NCBI GenBank assembly: GCA_023129325.1
Contig: JAGMCI010000011.1
Span: 1 to 64,000, forward strand
Reading direction: 5' to 3'
From: Caldifarciminota bacterium
GTDB taxonomy: Bacteria > Hydrothermota > UBA3073 > JACQXS01 > JAGMCI01
DNA length: 64,000 bases
Positions 33,924 to 41,935 of the stretch are shown here, one piece after another (the stretch's first letter is position 1; the number at the start of each line of letters is the position of its first letter). The position numbers and the translations under genes are program-made. Under the pieces are notes generated by a model that was given only the letters and a program-made list of their open reading frames with translations, was not told the origin of the DNA and did not search any database.

Positions 33924-34564
33924 CCTTCACCACCTCCGTAGAATGGACGTAGTCTTTTTGGAACTATTTTCTTAATCTTATCTATTAGGAATTGTATCTT
34001 ATTCTCATTAAATAAAGTTTCTAAAAAAATTTTATCATTGCCACCCAACTCACGGATAATTGCATTATTACCGAGGCTTGCTATGTTCCCACCAACAAAT
34101 ATTCTTCCCTTAATCATCCAATCGCCTGTCTTTTCGCCGATGTTGCCTAAAACTATAATGTCTCCACCTGTCAAGTATAGACCAACGAAGTCACCAGCGA
34201 TACCCTTTATGAGAATTACCCCGCCCTTACTGATTTGACCAATATTATCTCCTACATTGCCATTGGCAATAACTTGCCCTCCATACATATACATTCCTGC
34301 CCCTTCACCACAATTCCCATTGATGACTATTTTCCCGCTTCGCATAACATCTCCTACGAATCGACCCGCGTTGCCATTCAAGACTATGTACGCTCCATTA
34401 TTCAAGGCACCAAAGAAATCGCCGGCATTGCCATTTACAGTGACCCTTACCCTTTCATCCAAACCCACGGCAACAGAATCCTGCTCATCAACATCAGTCG
34501 TTACCGACTTCGCTTTTTTAGTCTCATTGTATAGATATTGATTTAATTCTCTTGTGCTTCTCAT
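33914..34564 (-). CDS. GXGXG-domain protein (glutamate synthase alpha C-terminal type)
   Basis: Stand-alone right-handed beta-helix domain, 216 residues, with serial repeats of the type GxxGxxxGxxxxGGxIxxxGNxG (AGDFFGALNNGAYIVLNG, GEGAGMYMYGGQVIANGN). In split archaeal-type glutamate synthases this domain completes the enzyme that here has its FMN domain at 30349; related domains occur in formylmethanofuran dehydrogenase subunit C. Encoded first among the large genes of the hydrogenase operon. ATGA overlap with the tiny upstream gene. Confidence 0.88.
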   Translation of the reverse strand: MRSTRELNQYLYNETKKAKSVTTDVDEQDSVAVGLDERVRVTVNGNAGDFFGALNNGAYIVLNGNAGRFVGDVMRSGKIVINGNCGEGAGMYMYGGQVIANGNVGDNIGQISKGGVILIKGIAGDFVGLYLTGGDIIVLGNIGEKTGDWMIKGRIFVGGNIASLGNNAIIRELGGNDKIFLETLFNENKIQFLIDKIKKIVPKRLRPFYGGGEGWE

Positions 34565-34677
34565 GGTTTGCTCCTCATCTTTTGTTTTCTGATGCGATTA
34601 TCTATATGCCCAATCTTCTCTGCCTTCATCATCTCATTGCCACAACTCGGACACTTCATCTTATTTTTTATGTCCAT
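34561..34677 (-). CDS. Tiny CxxC protein (38 aa)
   Basis: Short ORF starting MDIKNKMKCPSCGNEMMKAE. One CPSCG zinc-ribbon-like knuckle; the second knuckle is absent, so it may dimerise or be a remnant. A GGAGG ribosome site lies 5 nt before the ATG, and its TGA overlaps the ATG of the GXGXG gene, which argues for real translation. No function assigned. Confidence 0.55.
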   Translation of the reverse strand: MDIKNKMKCPSCGNEMMKAEKIGHIDNRIRKQKMRSKP

Positions 34678-34852
34678 TTTTCCTCCTGTTCTTCATCCAC
34701 TCTTTATAAATAGAACATTCCAGATAATCTTCACAACTACAAAATCTCTCTTTCTCTGTTCTTGAAGGAATCATTATCCTTTTTGCCAGAGCCTTGCAAT
34801 ACCTAAAAGTTTTTTCCTCAAAAAATGGGCACTTCTTATCCAAATCTTGCAT
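34661..34852 (-). CDS. Small Cys-rich protein (63 aa)
   Basis: Reads MQDLDKKCPFFEEKTFRYCK... with Cys at about 8, 19, 42, 44 and 51 (CPFFEE, YCKAL, FCSCEDYLECSIYKEW). I recall similar small proteins in anaerobes with CPF.EE..V.YC, but that is memory. The ORF is open up to a TTG at 34918, but that TTG overlaps a TATAAT box at 34916-34911, so ATG 34852 is preferred. First gene of the hydrogenase-glutamate synthase operon. Overlaps the next tiny gene by 17 bp. Confidence 0.65.
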   Translation of the reverse strand: MQDLDKKCPFFEEKTFRYCKALAKRIMIPSRTEKERFCSCEDYLECSIYKEWMKNRRKNGHKK

Positions 34853-34962
34853 TCCTCTATTTGATATAGCAAATACTGTGCCACAAAAACAAAAGAGCCC
34901 TAAATAATGATTATACAAGGGATTAGTAGCTTTGTAGGTCTACATTGTGCTATTCCAGGATT

Positions 34963-35035
34963 GTATAAAAATTAAACAAGAATTAAGAAATGCTTTAATT
35001 GTAGGGAATTCAGCGAGGGGGTATAAAAATTATAC
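34963..35035. promoter_or_regulatory. Shared A/T motif sites between the hydrogenase operon and the two-component genes
   Basis: GTATAAAAATTAAACAAG at 34963-34980 and the perfect palindrome GTATAAAAATTATAC at 35021-35035. A closely related CTTGTTTAAAAATTATAC lies at 38097-38114, over the sensor-kinase promoter. Possible binding sites for the adjacent regulator. No good sigma-54 promoter was found in 34919-35078. A GC palindrome lies at about 35050-35075. Confidence 0.35.
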
Positions 35036-35078
35036 AGTGTTTAATAATTACCCGCCTGCCGTTTGTCGGGCAGGATGG

Positions 35079-36422
35079 CTATTTTTTTATTTTATACTTT
35101 TTTATTTTGTTATATAGCGTTGTGCGGTTTATTTTGAGGGTCTTCGCTGTTTTGGAAAGGTTCCAACCCGTTTCTTGCAGGACATTGGTTATGTATTCCT
35201 TTTCTACTTCTCCAAGTGATTTGTTGGGTGGATAGTGTGGCTTATCTTTCTTGACCTCTTTTATTATTCTTGGCAAATCGTTCGGCATTAAAAATTCATC
35301 TTTACCAAGGATGACAGCCCGCTCTATCACATTTTCAAGTTCCCGAACATTGCCAGGCCAGTTATATCTTGTGAACAATTCAAGTGCTTCTTTTGACATA
35401 CCTTTTATAACTCTATTGGTTTTTTTGCTATATTTCTTTAAGAAATGTTGAACTAAAAGCGGTATGTCCTCCCTCCTCTCTCTTAATGGAGGTAGTTGAA
35501 TAGAGATAACATTTAATCTATAATATAAATCTTCTCTGAGGTTACCAGAAGCGACTTCCTCCTCTATATTTTTATTACTTGATGTTATAATCCTGACATC
35601 AATGGGTATCAATTTTCCTCCCCCAACTCTTCTGAATTCTCTTTCCTGCAATACTCGCAAGAGGTCAACTTGAGTATTTGGCTTCATGTCAGTTATCTCA
35701 TCCATGAATAGTGTCCCACCATTTGCGAGTTCAAATCTTCCCTTTTTAGTTTGTATAGCACCAGTAAAGGCACCTTTCTCGTAGCCAAATAACTCACTTT
35801 CAAGAAGGTTTTCAGGTATTGCTGCACAATTTACTGTTATAAATGGTCTGTTTGCTCTTGAACTCCTTTGATGAATAGCTCGGGCTATAATCTCTTTACC
35901 TGTGCCTGATTCTCCTTGAATAAGTATAGTAGAATTGCTATCAGCGATGGCTTCAATCAATTTAAAAATCTCCTGCATCTTTTGACTTTTACCTATGACA
36001 TTTTCAAAGCTATATCGTTCCCTAAGTTGTTCTCTGAGTGCAATATTTTCTGTTATTAGTTTTTGGTGTTCTATTATTTTTTTTATGACTAAACTAACTT
36101 CCTCAAGATTAAACGGTTTAACAAAGTAATCATATGCCCCTTGTTTCATCGCTTCAACAGCAGTCTCAATAGATGCGTAAGCTGTAATTATTATAACGGG
36201 CATTTCTGGATTCATCTTTTTCAATCTACGAAGCACCTCTATCCCATCTATTCCCGGAAGTTTAAGGTCAACTATTGCTATATCAAATTTATTATTTTTG
36301 TTCTTCTCAATTGCCTCTTCACCAGTTATGGCTGTCTCCGTATTATAACTCTCTTTCTGAAGCCAATCAGAGAGAGTCTCTCTCAGGACAGATTCATCAT
36401 CAACAATTAAAATCTTTGGCAT
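35079..36422 (-). CDS. NtrC-family sigma-54-dependent response regulator
   Basis: 447 residues. Receiver domain 1-120 with phospho-acceptor D52 (IAIVDLKLPG) and K102 region (VKPF). AAA+ domain about 140-380: Walker A GESGTGKE (170-177), GAFTGA sigma-54 contact loop (217-222), Walker B GGTLFMDEI. C-terminal Fis-type HTH (NLSKTAKTLKINRTTLYNKI). Pairs with the sensor kinase gene, which it overlaps by 16 bp. Its targets should have -24/-12 promoters; none is obvious in the neighbouring gaps. Confidence 0.95.
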   Translation of the reverse strand: MPKILIVDDESVLRETLSDWLQKESYNTETAITGEEAIEKNKNNKFDIAIVDLKLPGIDGIEVLRRLKKMNPEMPVIIITAYASIETAVEAMKQGAYDYFVKPFNLEEVSLVIKKIIEHQKLITENIALREQLRERYSFENVIGKSQKMQEIFKLIEAIADSNSTILIQGESGTGKEIIARAIHQRSSRANRPFITVNCAAIPENLLESELFGYEKGAFTGAIQTKKGRFELANGGTLFMDEITDMKPNTQVDLLRVLQEREFRRVGGGKLIPIDVRIITSSNKNIEEEVASGNLREDLYYRLNVISIQLPPLRERREDIPLLVQHFLKKYSKKTNRVIKGMSKEALELFTRYNWPGNVRELENVIERAVILGKDEFLMPNDLPRIIKEVKKDKPHYPPNKSLGEVEKEYITNVLQETGWNLSKTAKTLKINRTTLYNKIKKYKIKK

Positions 36423-38095
36423 ATCGGTAATCTTATTGTGAACTTTGTCCCTTTTCCAACTTCACTCTCAACCCTAATACTTCCATCATGCTTGTCTATT
36501 ATATCATATACGACTAATAGCCCAAGTCCTGTCCCTTCACGCTTTGTTGTAAAAAAAGGCTCAAAAATTTTACCCATGTCTTCTTCTTTAATGCCAGTCC
36601 CTGTATCAGAAAATACTATTTCTATGTGCTTATCTTTCTCCAGGGTCTGAATGCGTAATTTACCTCCACCTGGCATAGCACTCAGAGAATTTAAGATTAT
36701 ATTTGTAAATGCCTGCCCAAGCTGGACTCCATCTGCCGCTATTGTGGGAATAGTATCCAATTCTTTATCTATGATTACCTTTTGGGAAGCACATTGGGGT
36801 GTAATAAGGAGAAGCGTGTCTTCTATGACTTGGTTGATGTGAACTTCACCAATCTTTAATTCAGATTCCCGAGTAAAATTTAAGAAATCTCTAATGGTCT
36901 TGGCGCATCTCATTGCCTCTCGTTCTATTGAAGTTAAATACTTGCTGACTTTCTTACTCTCCTTGCCCAACTCCCTTGATATGAGTTTAACACAATTGAT
37001 GATACCAGCTAATGGATTACCAATTTCGTGTGCAATGCCAGCAGCAAGTTTGCCAGCGGCGGATAGCTTTTCTGTCCTTAAGAGTTCTTTCGTCTTGATG
37101 GCTAACTCATCATCTTTTTTCTTTAAGATATTTATAATTCTCCCTGATAGAATCAAAGAAGCACCTATAACTAATACTATAGTAGCCAAGCATATTCCTA
37201 TAGTAGTATTCCTCAGGGTTGATATTTGGGAAAATGCTTCATGTACATCCTGTTCAACCATCAAGCACCATTTCCTTTCCGGCATCCAGAGATAGCTTCC
37301 TAAAACAGGTCTGCCTCTGTAGTCAATATATTCTCCAACTCCTTGATGATACTGAATACAATTTTCATAGCCTTCAGTAGAGACCTTCTTTTTTAATACG
37401 CAGTCAGGCTCAAACTTTGACTCAGTGAGAAAATAGCCTTCCTTATTTAATAAATAACTCTCGCCTGTTTTGCCTACTTTGATTTCCCGCATTATTTTAC
37501 TTATCAAGTCTAACTTGATTCTCTCTACCAAAACTCCGACCACTTTGTTATATTTATCTCTAATAGAATGTGATATAAGCATAGTAGGTTTGCCCGTAGA
37601 TTCTGATTCCCTTATGTCTGTGACTACAGGCATTCCATTTCTGGCATTTATGAAATAATCCCTGTCTGATTTATTTTCTTCTTCCCCGCCAGTGCCAATG
37701 ACAAAATTTCCATATATATCAAGTATAAAGAGTTCATCATAATAGCCATAGTTCTCTTTTACTAATTTTAAATGATGGGTCAATTCTGCATGTAAACTGT
37801 GCGGGATTTGTGCCTGCCCGCCGTTTGCCGACTTTGGCAGGCGGGGGTGTTCCAATGCTTCCCTTATCCAGGGGGACTTGGAAATTACCTTTGCGTCTGT
37901 GACCCTTTCAAATATCCAGTTATTGATAGAGGAAGCTTTATCCTTAGCAATCTGGGTCAAGTTTTTTGTAATGCTTTTGTATAAAGAATTACGGGACCTT
38001 TCATAGGAAAGATAAGTTACTAAAGAGAGAGGCACTATTGAGAGGAGGAGAAAAATTATGATTAAGAGTCTCTGTAAGTTTTTATATTCTCGCAT
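36407..38095 (-). CDS. Membrane sensor histidine kinase with extracytoplasmic Cache domain
   Basis: 562 residues. TM1 about 8-28, extracytoplasmic Cache-like domain about 35-290, TM2 about 297-318, HisKA with H356 (AAGIAHEIGNPLAGI), HATPase with IILNSLSAM (N box), DTGTGIKEE (G1) and GTGLGLLVVYDII (G2). Residues 83-98 come from a GC palindrome inserted in frame in the sensor domain, near its membrane-proximal helix. Signal unknown; Cache domains often bind small organic acids or amino acids. Promoter with an operator-like motif lies just upstream. Confidence 0.93.
   Translation of the reverse strand: MREYKNLQRLLIIIFLLLSIVPLSLVTYLSYERSRNSLYKSITKNLTQIAKDKASSINNWIFERVTDAKVISKSPWIREALEHPRLPKSANGGQAQIPHSLHAELTHHLKLVKENYGYYDELFILDIYGNFVIGTGGEEENKSDRDYFINARNGMPVVTDIRESESTGKPTMLISHSIRDKYNKVVGVLVERIKLDLISKIMREIKVGKTGESYLLNKEGYFLTESKFEPDCVLKKKVSTEGYENCIQYHQGVGEYIDYRGRPVLGSYLWMPERKWCLMVEQDVHEAFSQISTLRNTTIGICLATIVLVIGASLILSGRIINILKKKDDELAIKTKELLRTEKLSAAGKLAAGIAHEIGNPLAGIINCVKLISRELGKESKKVSKYLTSIEREAMRCAKTIRDFLNFTRESELKIGEVHINQVIEDTLLLITPQCASQKVIIDKELDTIPTIAADGVQLGQAFTNIILNSLSAMPGGGKLRIQTLEKDKHIEIVFSDTGTGIKEEDMGKIFEPFFTTKREGTGLGLLVVYDIIDKHDGSIRVESEVGKGTKFTIRLPICQRF
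37808..37853. repeat. GC-rich palindromic insert inside the sensor kinase gene
   Basis: GCCTGCCCGCCGTTTGCCGAC and its inverse TTTGGCAGGCGGG, in frame, read on the minus strand as PRLPKSANGGQAQIP. Confidence 0.75.
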
Positions 38096-38107
38096 ATCTT
38101 GTTTAAA

Positions 38108-38135
38108 AATTATACATTAAATTCAGAAGATGTCA
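38108..38135 (-). promoter_or_regulatory. Promoter of the two-component operon
   Basis: Minus strand TTGACA (38135-38130), 16-bp spacer, TATAAT (38113-38108); ATG after 12 nt. The CTTGTTTAA...TTATAC motif overlaps the -10 box and leader, which would suit autoregulation. Confidence 0.7.
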
Positions 38136-38189
38136 ATAAAAAATTAAAAAGTCCCAAACGCAGATAAATGTTTGGAACTTTAAAGAAAG

Positions 38190-38340
38190 ATTTAATTTAT
38201 TTCTGTGTCTTTCCCGACCCGTACCGTGTCGGGACGGGTCTGTGGCTATTTTTCTCTGTGTCCTCTGTAGTTATTATTTGAGTAACCCGCCCCGCACTTA
38301 TGTATAAGTGCGGGGTGAATGTCATTCGTGGTTGCTTTTT
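38190..38340. repeat. ACAGAT-type repeat carrying GC palindromes
   Basis: No gene in 38136-38379. TTTCTGTGTCTTT and TCTCTGTGTCCTCTGTAGTT units flank CCCGACCCGTACCGTGTCGGG (about 38214-38234). A second hairpin CCCCGCACTTATGTATAAGTGCGGGG lies at 38291-38316. Confidence 0.7.
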
Positions 38341-38342
38341 GC

Positions 38343-38370
38343 TTGACTTTTGAGGTTTTAGTGGTAAATT
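38343..38370 (+). promoter_or_regulatory. Promoter of uppP
   Basis: TTGACT (38343-38348), 16-bp spacer, TAAATT (38365-38370), 9 nt to ATG. Confidence 0.6.
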
Positions 38371-38379
38371 TTTATCTCT

Positions 38380-39117
38380 ATGGGAATATTCCATTCCTTT
38401 ATTTTAGGTATTGTTCAAGGTTTAACAGAATTCTTCCCAATATCTTCATCTGCTCATCTGGCATTATTAGAGGGAATCTTTGGAATTAAGAGTAAACTTA
38501 CAATTACTGTATTTTTACACTTTGGCTCACTAATTGCTCTTATTGTAGTTATGTGGAAAGATATTAAAGAAATTATAATCAATGACAGACGGCTCATTTT
38601 GTTCCTCATCATAGGTTCTATACCAGCTGGAGTTTTTGGTTTATTTTTAAAGGATAAAGTAGCACTTATATTTGAGAGTCCATTTTTAATTGGCATTGCT
38701 CTTGTGGTGACAGGTATAATCTTATGGCTTACGCGAAATATAAAAGAAAAAAGGAAAAAGATTAGGCTTCTGGATGCCATTTTGATTGGCATAGCTCAAG
38801 CCATTGCCATTGTTCCTGGAATATCAAGGTCTGGGATTACAATTTCAGCTGGTATTTATTTAGGGGCTGAGCGGGTTCAGGCAGCTAAATTTTCTTTCCT
38901 TTTAGCTATAATTTCAATTCTTGGAGCAAATATAATTGAGACAAAAAATATAGTCTTGAGGGAGCTACCTATTCTTCCTATATTTATAGGAATTGCTGTT
39001 TCTTTTTTAGTGAGCTATTTTGCAATTAAGGTCCTTTTGAGGATTGTGAAAAGAAAAGGGTTCTCTCTCTTTTCTCTTTATTGTTGGGCATTGGGATTCT
39101 TCGTCCTTTTTTCTTGA
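38380..39117 (+). CDS. uppP: Undecaprenyl-diphosphate phosphatase
   Basis: Recycles the lipid carrier for peptidoglycan and other envelope polymers (BacA/UppP family). 245 residues, somewhat shorter than the usual 260-275. Signature regions present: GIVQGLTEFFPISSSAH with its catalytic Glu and Ser residues, and VPGISRSGITISAG with catalytic Arg. Seven to eight hydrophobic segments. Leaderless-type promoter. The next promoter overlaps its last codons. Confidence 0.94.
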   Translation: MGIFHSFILGIVQGLTEFFPISSSAHLALLEGIFGIKSKLTITVFLHFGSLIALIVVMWKDIKEIIINDRRLILFLIIGSIPAGVFGLFLKDKVALIFESPFLIGIALVVTGIILWLTRNIKEKRKKIRLLDAILIGIAQAIAIVPGISRSGITISAGIYLGAERVQAAKFSFLLAIISILGANIIETKNIVLRELPILPIFIGIAVSFLVSYFAIKVLLRIVKRKGFSLFSLYCWALGFFVLFS

Positions 39118-39142
39118 CAAATAAGTTAGGTTAAGATAAAAT
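39114..39142 (+). promoter_or_regulatory. Promoter of the PDZ-protein operon
   Basis: TTGACA (39114-39119, overlapping the uppP stop), 17-bp spacer, TAAAAT (39137-39142), then a short leader with AAAGGAGG before ATG 39165. Confidence 0.65.
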
Positions 39143-39164
39143 AAGAAATTAAAAAGGAGGTATT

Positions 39165-40184
39165 ATGAGAAGAGGTATTTTTTATATTAGTATCTTGGTT
39201 TTTATACCCGCACTCCTTATGGGTGCCCAAAAGCAAGGGTTTCTTGGAGTCTATCTTGAGGAACTTAGTGGAGTCACAAAGGCAGCTATAGGAGTGGAAT
39301 ATGGTGTATTTGTTAAGGGGATAGTAGAAGGTTCGCCAGCCGAATCAGCTGGTATTAAGGCAGGTGATGTTATATTAGCAATAAACGATGAGAAAATGGA
39401 AGATAAGGCTGGGCTATCAAACTTTATAAAACAAAGACCAGGTGAAGAGGTAGAATTTACAATTTTCAGGCAAGGTAAAGAAATAAAGCTTAAAGCTAAG
39501 TTTGGAGAGAAAGAGATGCCTCATCTTGGAGACGAAATGGAGCTGGAAGACGGTGGAGTCTGGGGTGGAGGAGGTGGGCCAAATGTTATGTATTTCCCCC
39601 CTAAACTTGATGATATAAATAAAGAATTGAAAGCGGCGACTGTATTAGGAAAGACTTTTGATGGAGGTATGTTTTTAACAGGAGGCTGGGGCTGTGGAAC
39701 CGTATGTGAAAACTTAAGAATTGGTGGCGGTGGTGGAGGCGGAAGTCAAGTAATTACAGGAAAAGACAGAAAGGCAGAGCTCTCCATAGACTATGGTGGG
39801 TTTTTAACCGAATATATAATTCCTATTGGAAAACTTCAAATCTTTCTGGGTGGAATGATAGGGGGAGGTAGCATAGGGCTTAAAATATCAAGAGCCTCAG
39901 GTTTAAGCTGGGACGAAATGTGGGATAACTTTAATCAAGGAGATTCTGTTTCAGGCAAATATTATGAAGCGGACTTGAAAGCAGGATTTTTATATTATCA
40001 GCCTTATATAGGAATTCAATTTCCAGTAATGCCATGGTGCTATTTGACTTTGCAAGGCGGTTATTTTGGAACAAAAATGTATGCCTGGAAACAAATGGGA
40101 AAAGAGCTTACAGATTATCCTGAAATGAATCTCTCTAATTATTGTATAACCTTAGGTGTTATGTTTGGCTACTTTACTCATTAA
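39165..40184 (+). CDS. Secreted PDZ-domain protein
   Basis: 339 residues. Signal peptide to about residue 19 (LVFIPALLMGAQ). A single PDZ domain at about 22-110 (VEGSPAESAGIKAGDVILAINDEKM, quoted across the binding core; EEVEFTIFRQGKEIKL) with no protease domain attached. The C-terminal 200 residues are glycine-rich (GGGGGGSQVI) with beta-strand patterns, possibly a small outer-membrane-like barrel. Not assigned further. First gene of a small operon with two short membrane proteins. Confidence 0.72.
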   Translation: MRRGIFYISILVFIPALLMGAQKQGFLGVYLEELSGVTKAAIGVEYGVFVKGIVEGSPAESAGIKAGDVILAINDEKMEDKAGLSNFIKQRPGEEVEFTIFRQGKEIKLKAKFGEKEMPHLGDEMELEDGGVWGGGGGPNVMYFPPKLDDINKELKAATVLGKTFDGGMFLTGGWGCGTVCENLRIGGGGGGGSQVITGKDRKAELSIDYGGFLTEYIIPIGKLQIFLGGMIGGGSIGLKISRASGLSWDEMWDNFNQGDSVSGKYYEADLKAGFLYYQPYIGIQFPVMPWCYLTLQGGYFGTKMYAWKQMGKELTDYPEMNLSNYCITLGVMFGYFTH

Positions 40185-40197
40185 TAGGAGGTGAAAA

Positions 40198-40395
40198 ATG
40201 TTTCATTGGAGAGGAAGAGTGACTGGTGGACTTATTATATTAATTATTGGGGTGATATTTTTGTTACGCAACTTGGGTATAATTCAACAGCCTGCTTGGA
40301 GTGTTATGTGGCCCACAATCCTGATTGTCATTGGGTTAGGGACACTTATTGAGGGTGGAATACGGGTGAGGATAAGAAGAAAGAAGGGAGAATAA
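40198..40395 (+). CDS. DUF5668-like small membrane protein (LiaI/LiaF TM-region type)
   Basis: 65 residues, two TM helices: GGLIILIIGVIFLLRNLGII and MWPTILIVIGLGTLIEGG, with a Trp-Pro between. This pattern is that of DUF5668/LiaI-LiaF-like N-terminal regions linked to envelope stress. Ribosome site AGGAGGTG. Lies 13 bp after the PDZ gene. Confidence 0.78.
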   Translation: MFHWRGRVTGGLIILIIGVIFLLRNLGIIQQPAWSVMWPTILIVIGLGTLIEGGIRVRIRRKKGE

Positions 40396-40396
40396 A

Positions 40397-40690
40397 ATGG
40401 AGAAGAGAGTATCCGGCAAAGCCATAACTTCACTTGTTTGTGGAATAGCAAGTATTTTAGTGCCATTCGCAGGATTTGCGCTTGGCATTCTTGGCGTTGT
40501 ATTTGGGATTATAGCAAAGAGTGAAATCAAGCGAAGTGAAAGCGAGATTGGTGGTGAGGGGATGGCAATTGCTGGCTTTGTTTGTGGGATTGTTGGATTG
40601 GTGACAAATGGAATTATGATTGCAGTCTTGACGACAATTTTTGGAACTATTGGAACTCTGTTTAACTCAGTTATCTGGAATACGGTATAA
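40397..40690 (+). CDS. DUF4190-domain membrane protein
   Basis: 97 residues. The DUF4190 pattern is clear: SGKAITSLVCGIASILVPF, FALGILGVVFGIIAKSEI, then GGEGMAIAGFVCGIVGLV. Two to three TM helices. Starts one base after the previous stop. Role unknown. Confidence 0.82.
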   Translation: MEKRVSGKAITSLVCGIASILVPFAGFALGILGVVFGIIAKSEIKRSESEIGGEGMAIAGFVCGIVGLVTNGIMIAVLTTIFGTIGTLFNSVIWNTV

Positions 40691-40711
40691 AGAGCAAAAC
40701 TGCGGAATAAG

Positions 40712-40796
40712 TAAATATACTTGCCTGCTGACCAAGTTGTTTATACCCTGTTGCTTCAGCGATGGAGTGTTTTTGGGCAGGTGATAAGTATATTTA
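40712..40796. other. Long stem-loop in the gap 40691-40809
   Basis: Arms TAAATATACTT-GCCTGC (40712-40728) and GCAGG-TGAT-AAGTATATTTA (40777-40796) pair over about 16 bp with a small internal bulge and a loop of about 48 nt. No T run follows. Could be a structured RNA or terminal repeats of a tiny element. Confidence 0.45.
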
Positions 40797-40809
40797 AGAA
40801 AAAAGTTTT

Positions 40810-41451
40810 ATGAAAAGATTAGCATTTCTACTATTTCTTGCACAGGTTTCAGTGGTGGGCTTAACTCCACAGATTATGGCTAAGAAAAGTACTCCGAAAT
40901 TTCTTAGATTAAGAATAACTGAAACTGGAAAGAAAGCCACTTATGTGAGAATAAATTTGCCTCTCTCTATGTCTCAATATATAAATGTATTTCTCTCTGG
41001 CCATATAAAAGAAGAATTAGAAAACAAGGAGCTAAATCTGAAGGAATTGATAGTAGATGCAATAGCTGAAGCTGGTGACAAGATTGGCAAATTGTTGATA
41101 ATAGAATTAAATGGTACCAAATTGAGTGCTGAACTTGTGGCTTCAAAAAGTGTAATTAAGCGTACCAAAAAAATGGGCAAATTAGAATGGCTTGCATTGA
41201 AAGTTAAAAAGAAAAAGGGCAAAAAAGTAATTGTAACAACCGCTCAATTTCCACTGACATTGGCTGACCCTATGCTAAGAATATTGCGATATTTTCAAAC
41301 CCGCCCGTTATTACTGCAGGGAGTTGATGAAAACAATGAAAGAATCCAAGCCTTTGAAAAATTAGTAAAAGAGACCAAGAAGTTGAGGGGTATCTACAAG
41401 TTTATGTATATAAAGGATAAAAAAGAGGAAATTGATATTTACTTTAAATGA
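40810..41451 (+). CDS. Secreted protein of unknown function (213 aa)
   Basis: I do not recognise a family. Signal peptide MKRLAFLLFLAQVSVVGLTPQIMA, then a mixed alpha/beta protein with many Lys residues (VIKRTKKMGKLEWLALKVKKKKGKK). Two similar halves may exist: LRLRITETGKKATYVRINLPLSM and ALKVKKKKGKKVIVTTAQFPLTLADPM share a V-NLPL/QFPL pattern. Its TGA overlaps the ATG of the maturation protease remnant, so the pair was probably co-translated. Confidence 0.65.
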   Translation: MKRLAFLLFLAQVSVVGLTPQIMAKKSTPKFLRLRITETGKKATYVRINLPLSMSQYINVFLSGHIKEELENKELNLKELIVDAIAEAGDKIGKLLIIELNGTKLSAELVASKSVIKRTKKMGKLEWLALKVKKKKGKKVIVTTAQFPLTLADPMLRILRYFQTRPLLLQGVDENNERIQAFEKLVKETKKLRGIYKFMYIKDKKEEIDIYFK

Positions 41452-41849
41452 GAATAGTAATTACAGGTATTGACAATAGGCTAAAAGGAGATGATGGCGC
41501 CGGTTCCCGATTTATAGATTTTTTGCATTAAAATAAGACTTTACCCTTATTTAATTGTGAGGAAGTGCCAGAAAATTATATCTCTCCTATAGTTGATACA
41601 AATTCGGACCTCATTATAATAGTAGATGCTGTAGATTTTGGCGATAAGCCGGGTACCATTAAAGTCTTTTCCCCTGATGAAATAGATTCCTGCAGTTTAT
41701 CAACACTTACCCTTTCTTTGACTCACTTTATAGAGCAACTCAAACGCGAGACACATGCTAAAATCTTTATACTCGGCATCCAGGTTAATTCCTGTAAATT
41801 TGGAGAACCACTCCGTGGTGAAGGTCGTGGCGAACCATTTTTTCTGTAA
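41448..41849 (+). pseudogene. Hydrogenase maturation protease (HycI/FrhD type) with an in-frame stop
   Basis: Codons 1-27 read MRIVITGIDNRLKGDDGAGS..., a TAA stands at 41529-41531, and the same frame then continues NKTLPLFNCEEVPENYISP..., IIIVDAVDFGDKPG, TLSLTHFIEQL, FILGIQVNSCKFGEPL. The three metal-binding positions of the family (GDDG Asp, VDAVDFG Asp, the THFIE His) are all intact. Only one codon is wrong, and the C-terminus may be shortened. Options: recent nonsense mutation, sequencing error, or recoding. Such proteases trim the large subunit of [NiFe] hydrogenases. Confidence 0.8.
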
Positions 41850-41874
41850 CCTTTCTTATCCGAAATTCTTGCAT

Positions 41875-41905
41875 ATCCCCTCCTTTTTTCTTTCTTGGAG
41901 GGGAT
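41875..41905. other. Strong hairpin ATCCCCTCC...GGAGGGGAT
   Basis: A perfect 9-bp stem with a T-rich 13-nt loop. No T run on the plus side, so terminator function is doubtful. The rest of 41850-41935 holds nothing. Confidence 0.4.
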
Positions 41906-41935
41906 TATACACCAAATGGGATTACAGAAAAAAAC

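Noticed and set aside
34919-35078. Sigma-54 promoter for the hydrogenase operon
   Set aside because: I looked for GG-N10-GC spacing because an NtrC-type regulator is next door. The best site (TGGAATAGCACAATG) does not fit.
41875-41905. Rho-independent terminator
   Set aside because: The stem is strong but no T run follows on either strand at the right place; listed only as a hairpin.
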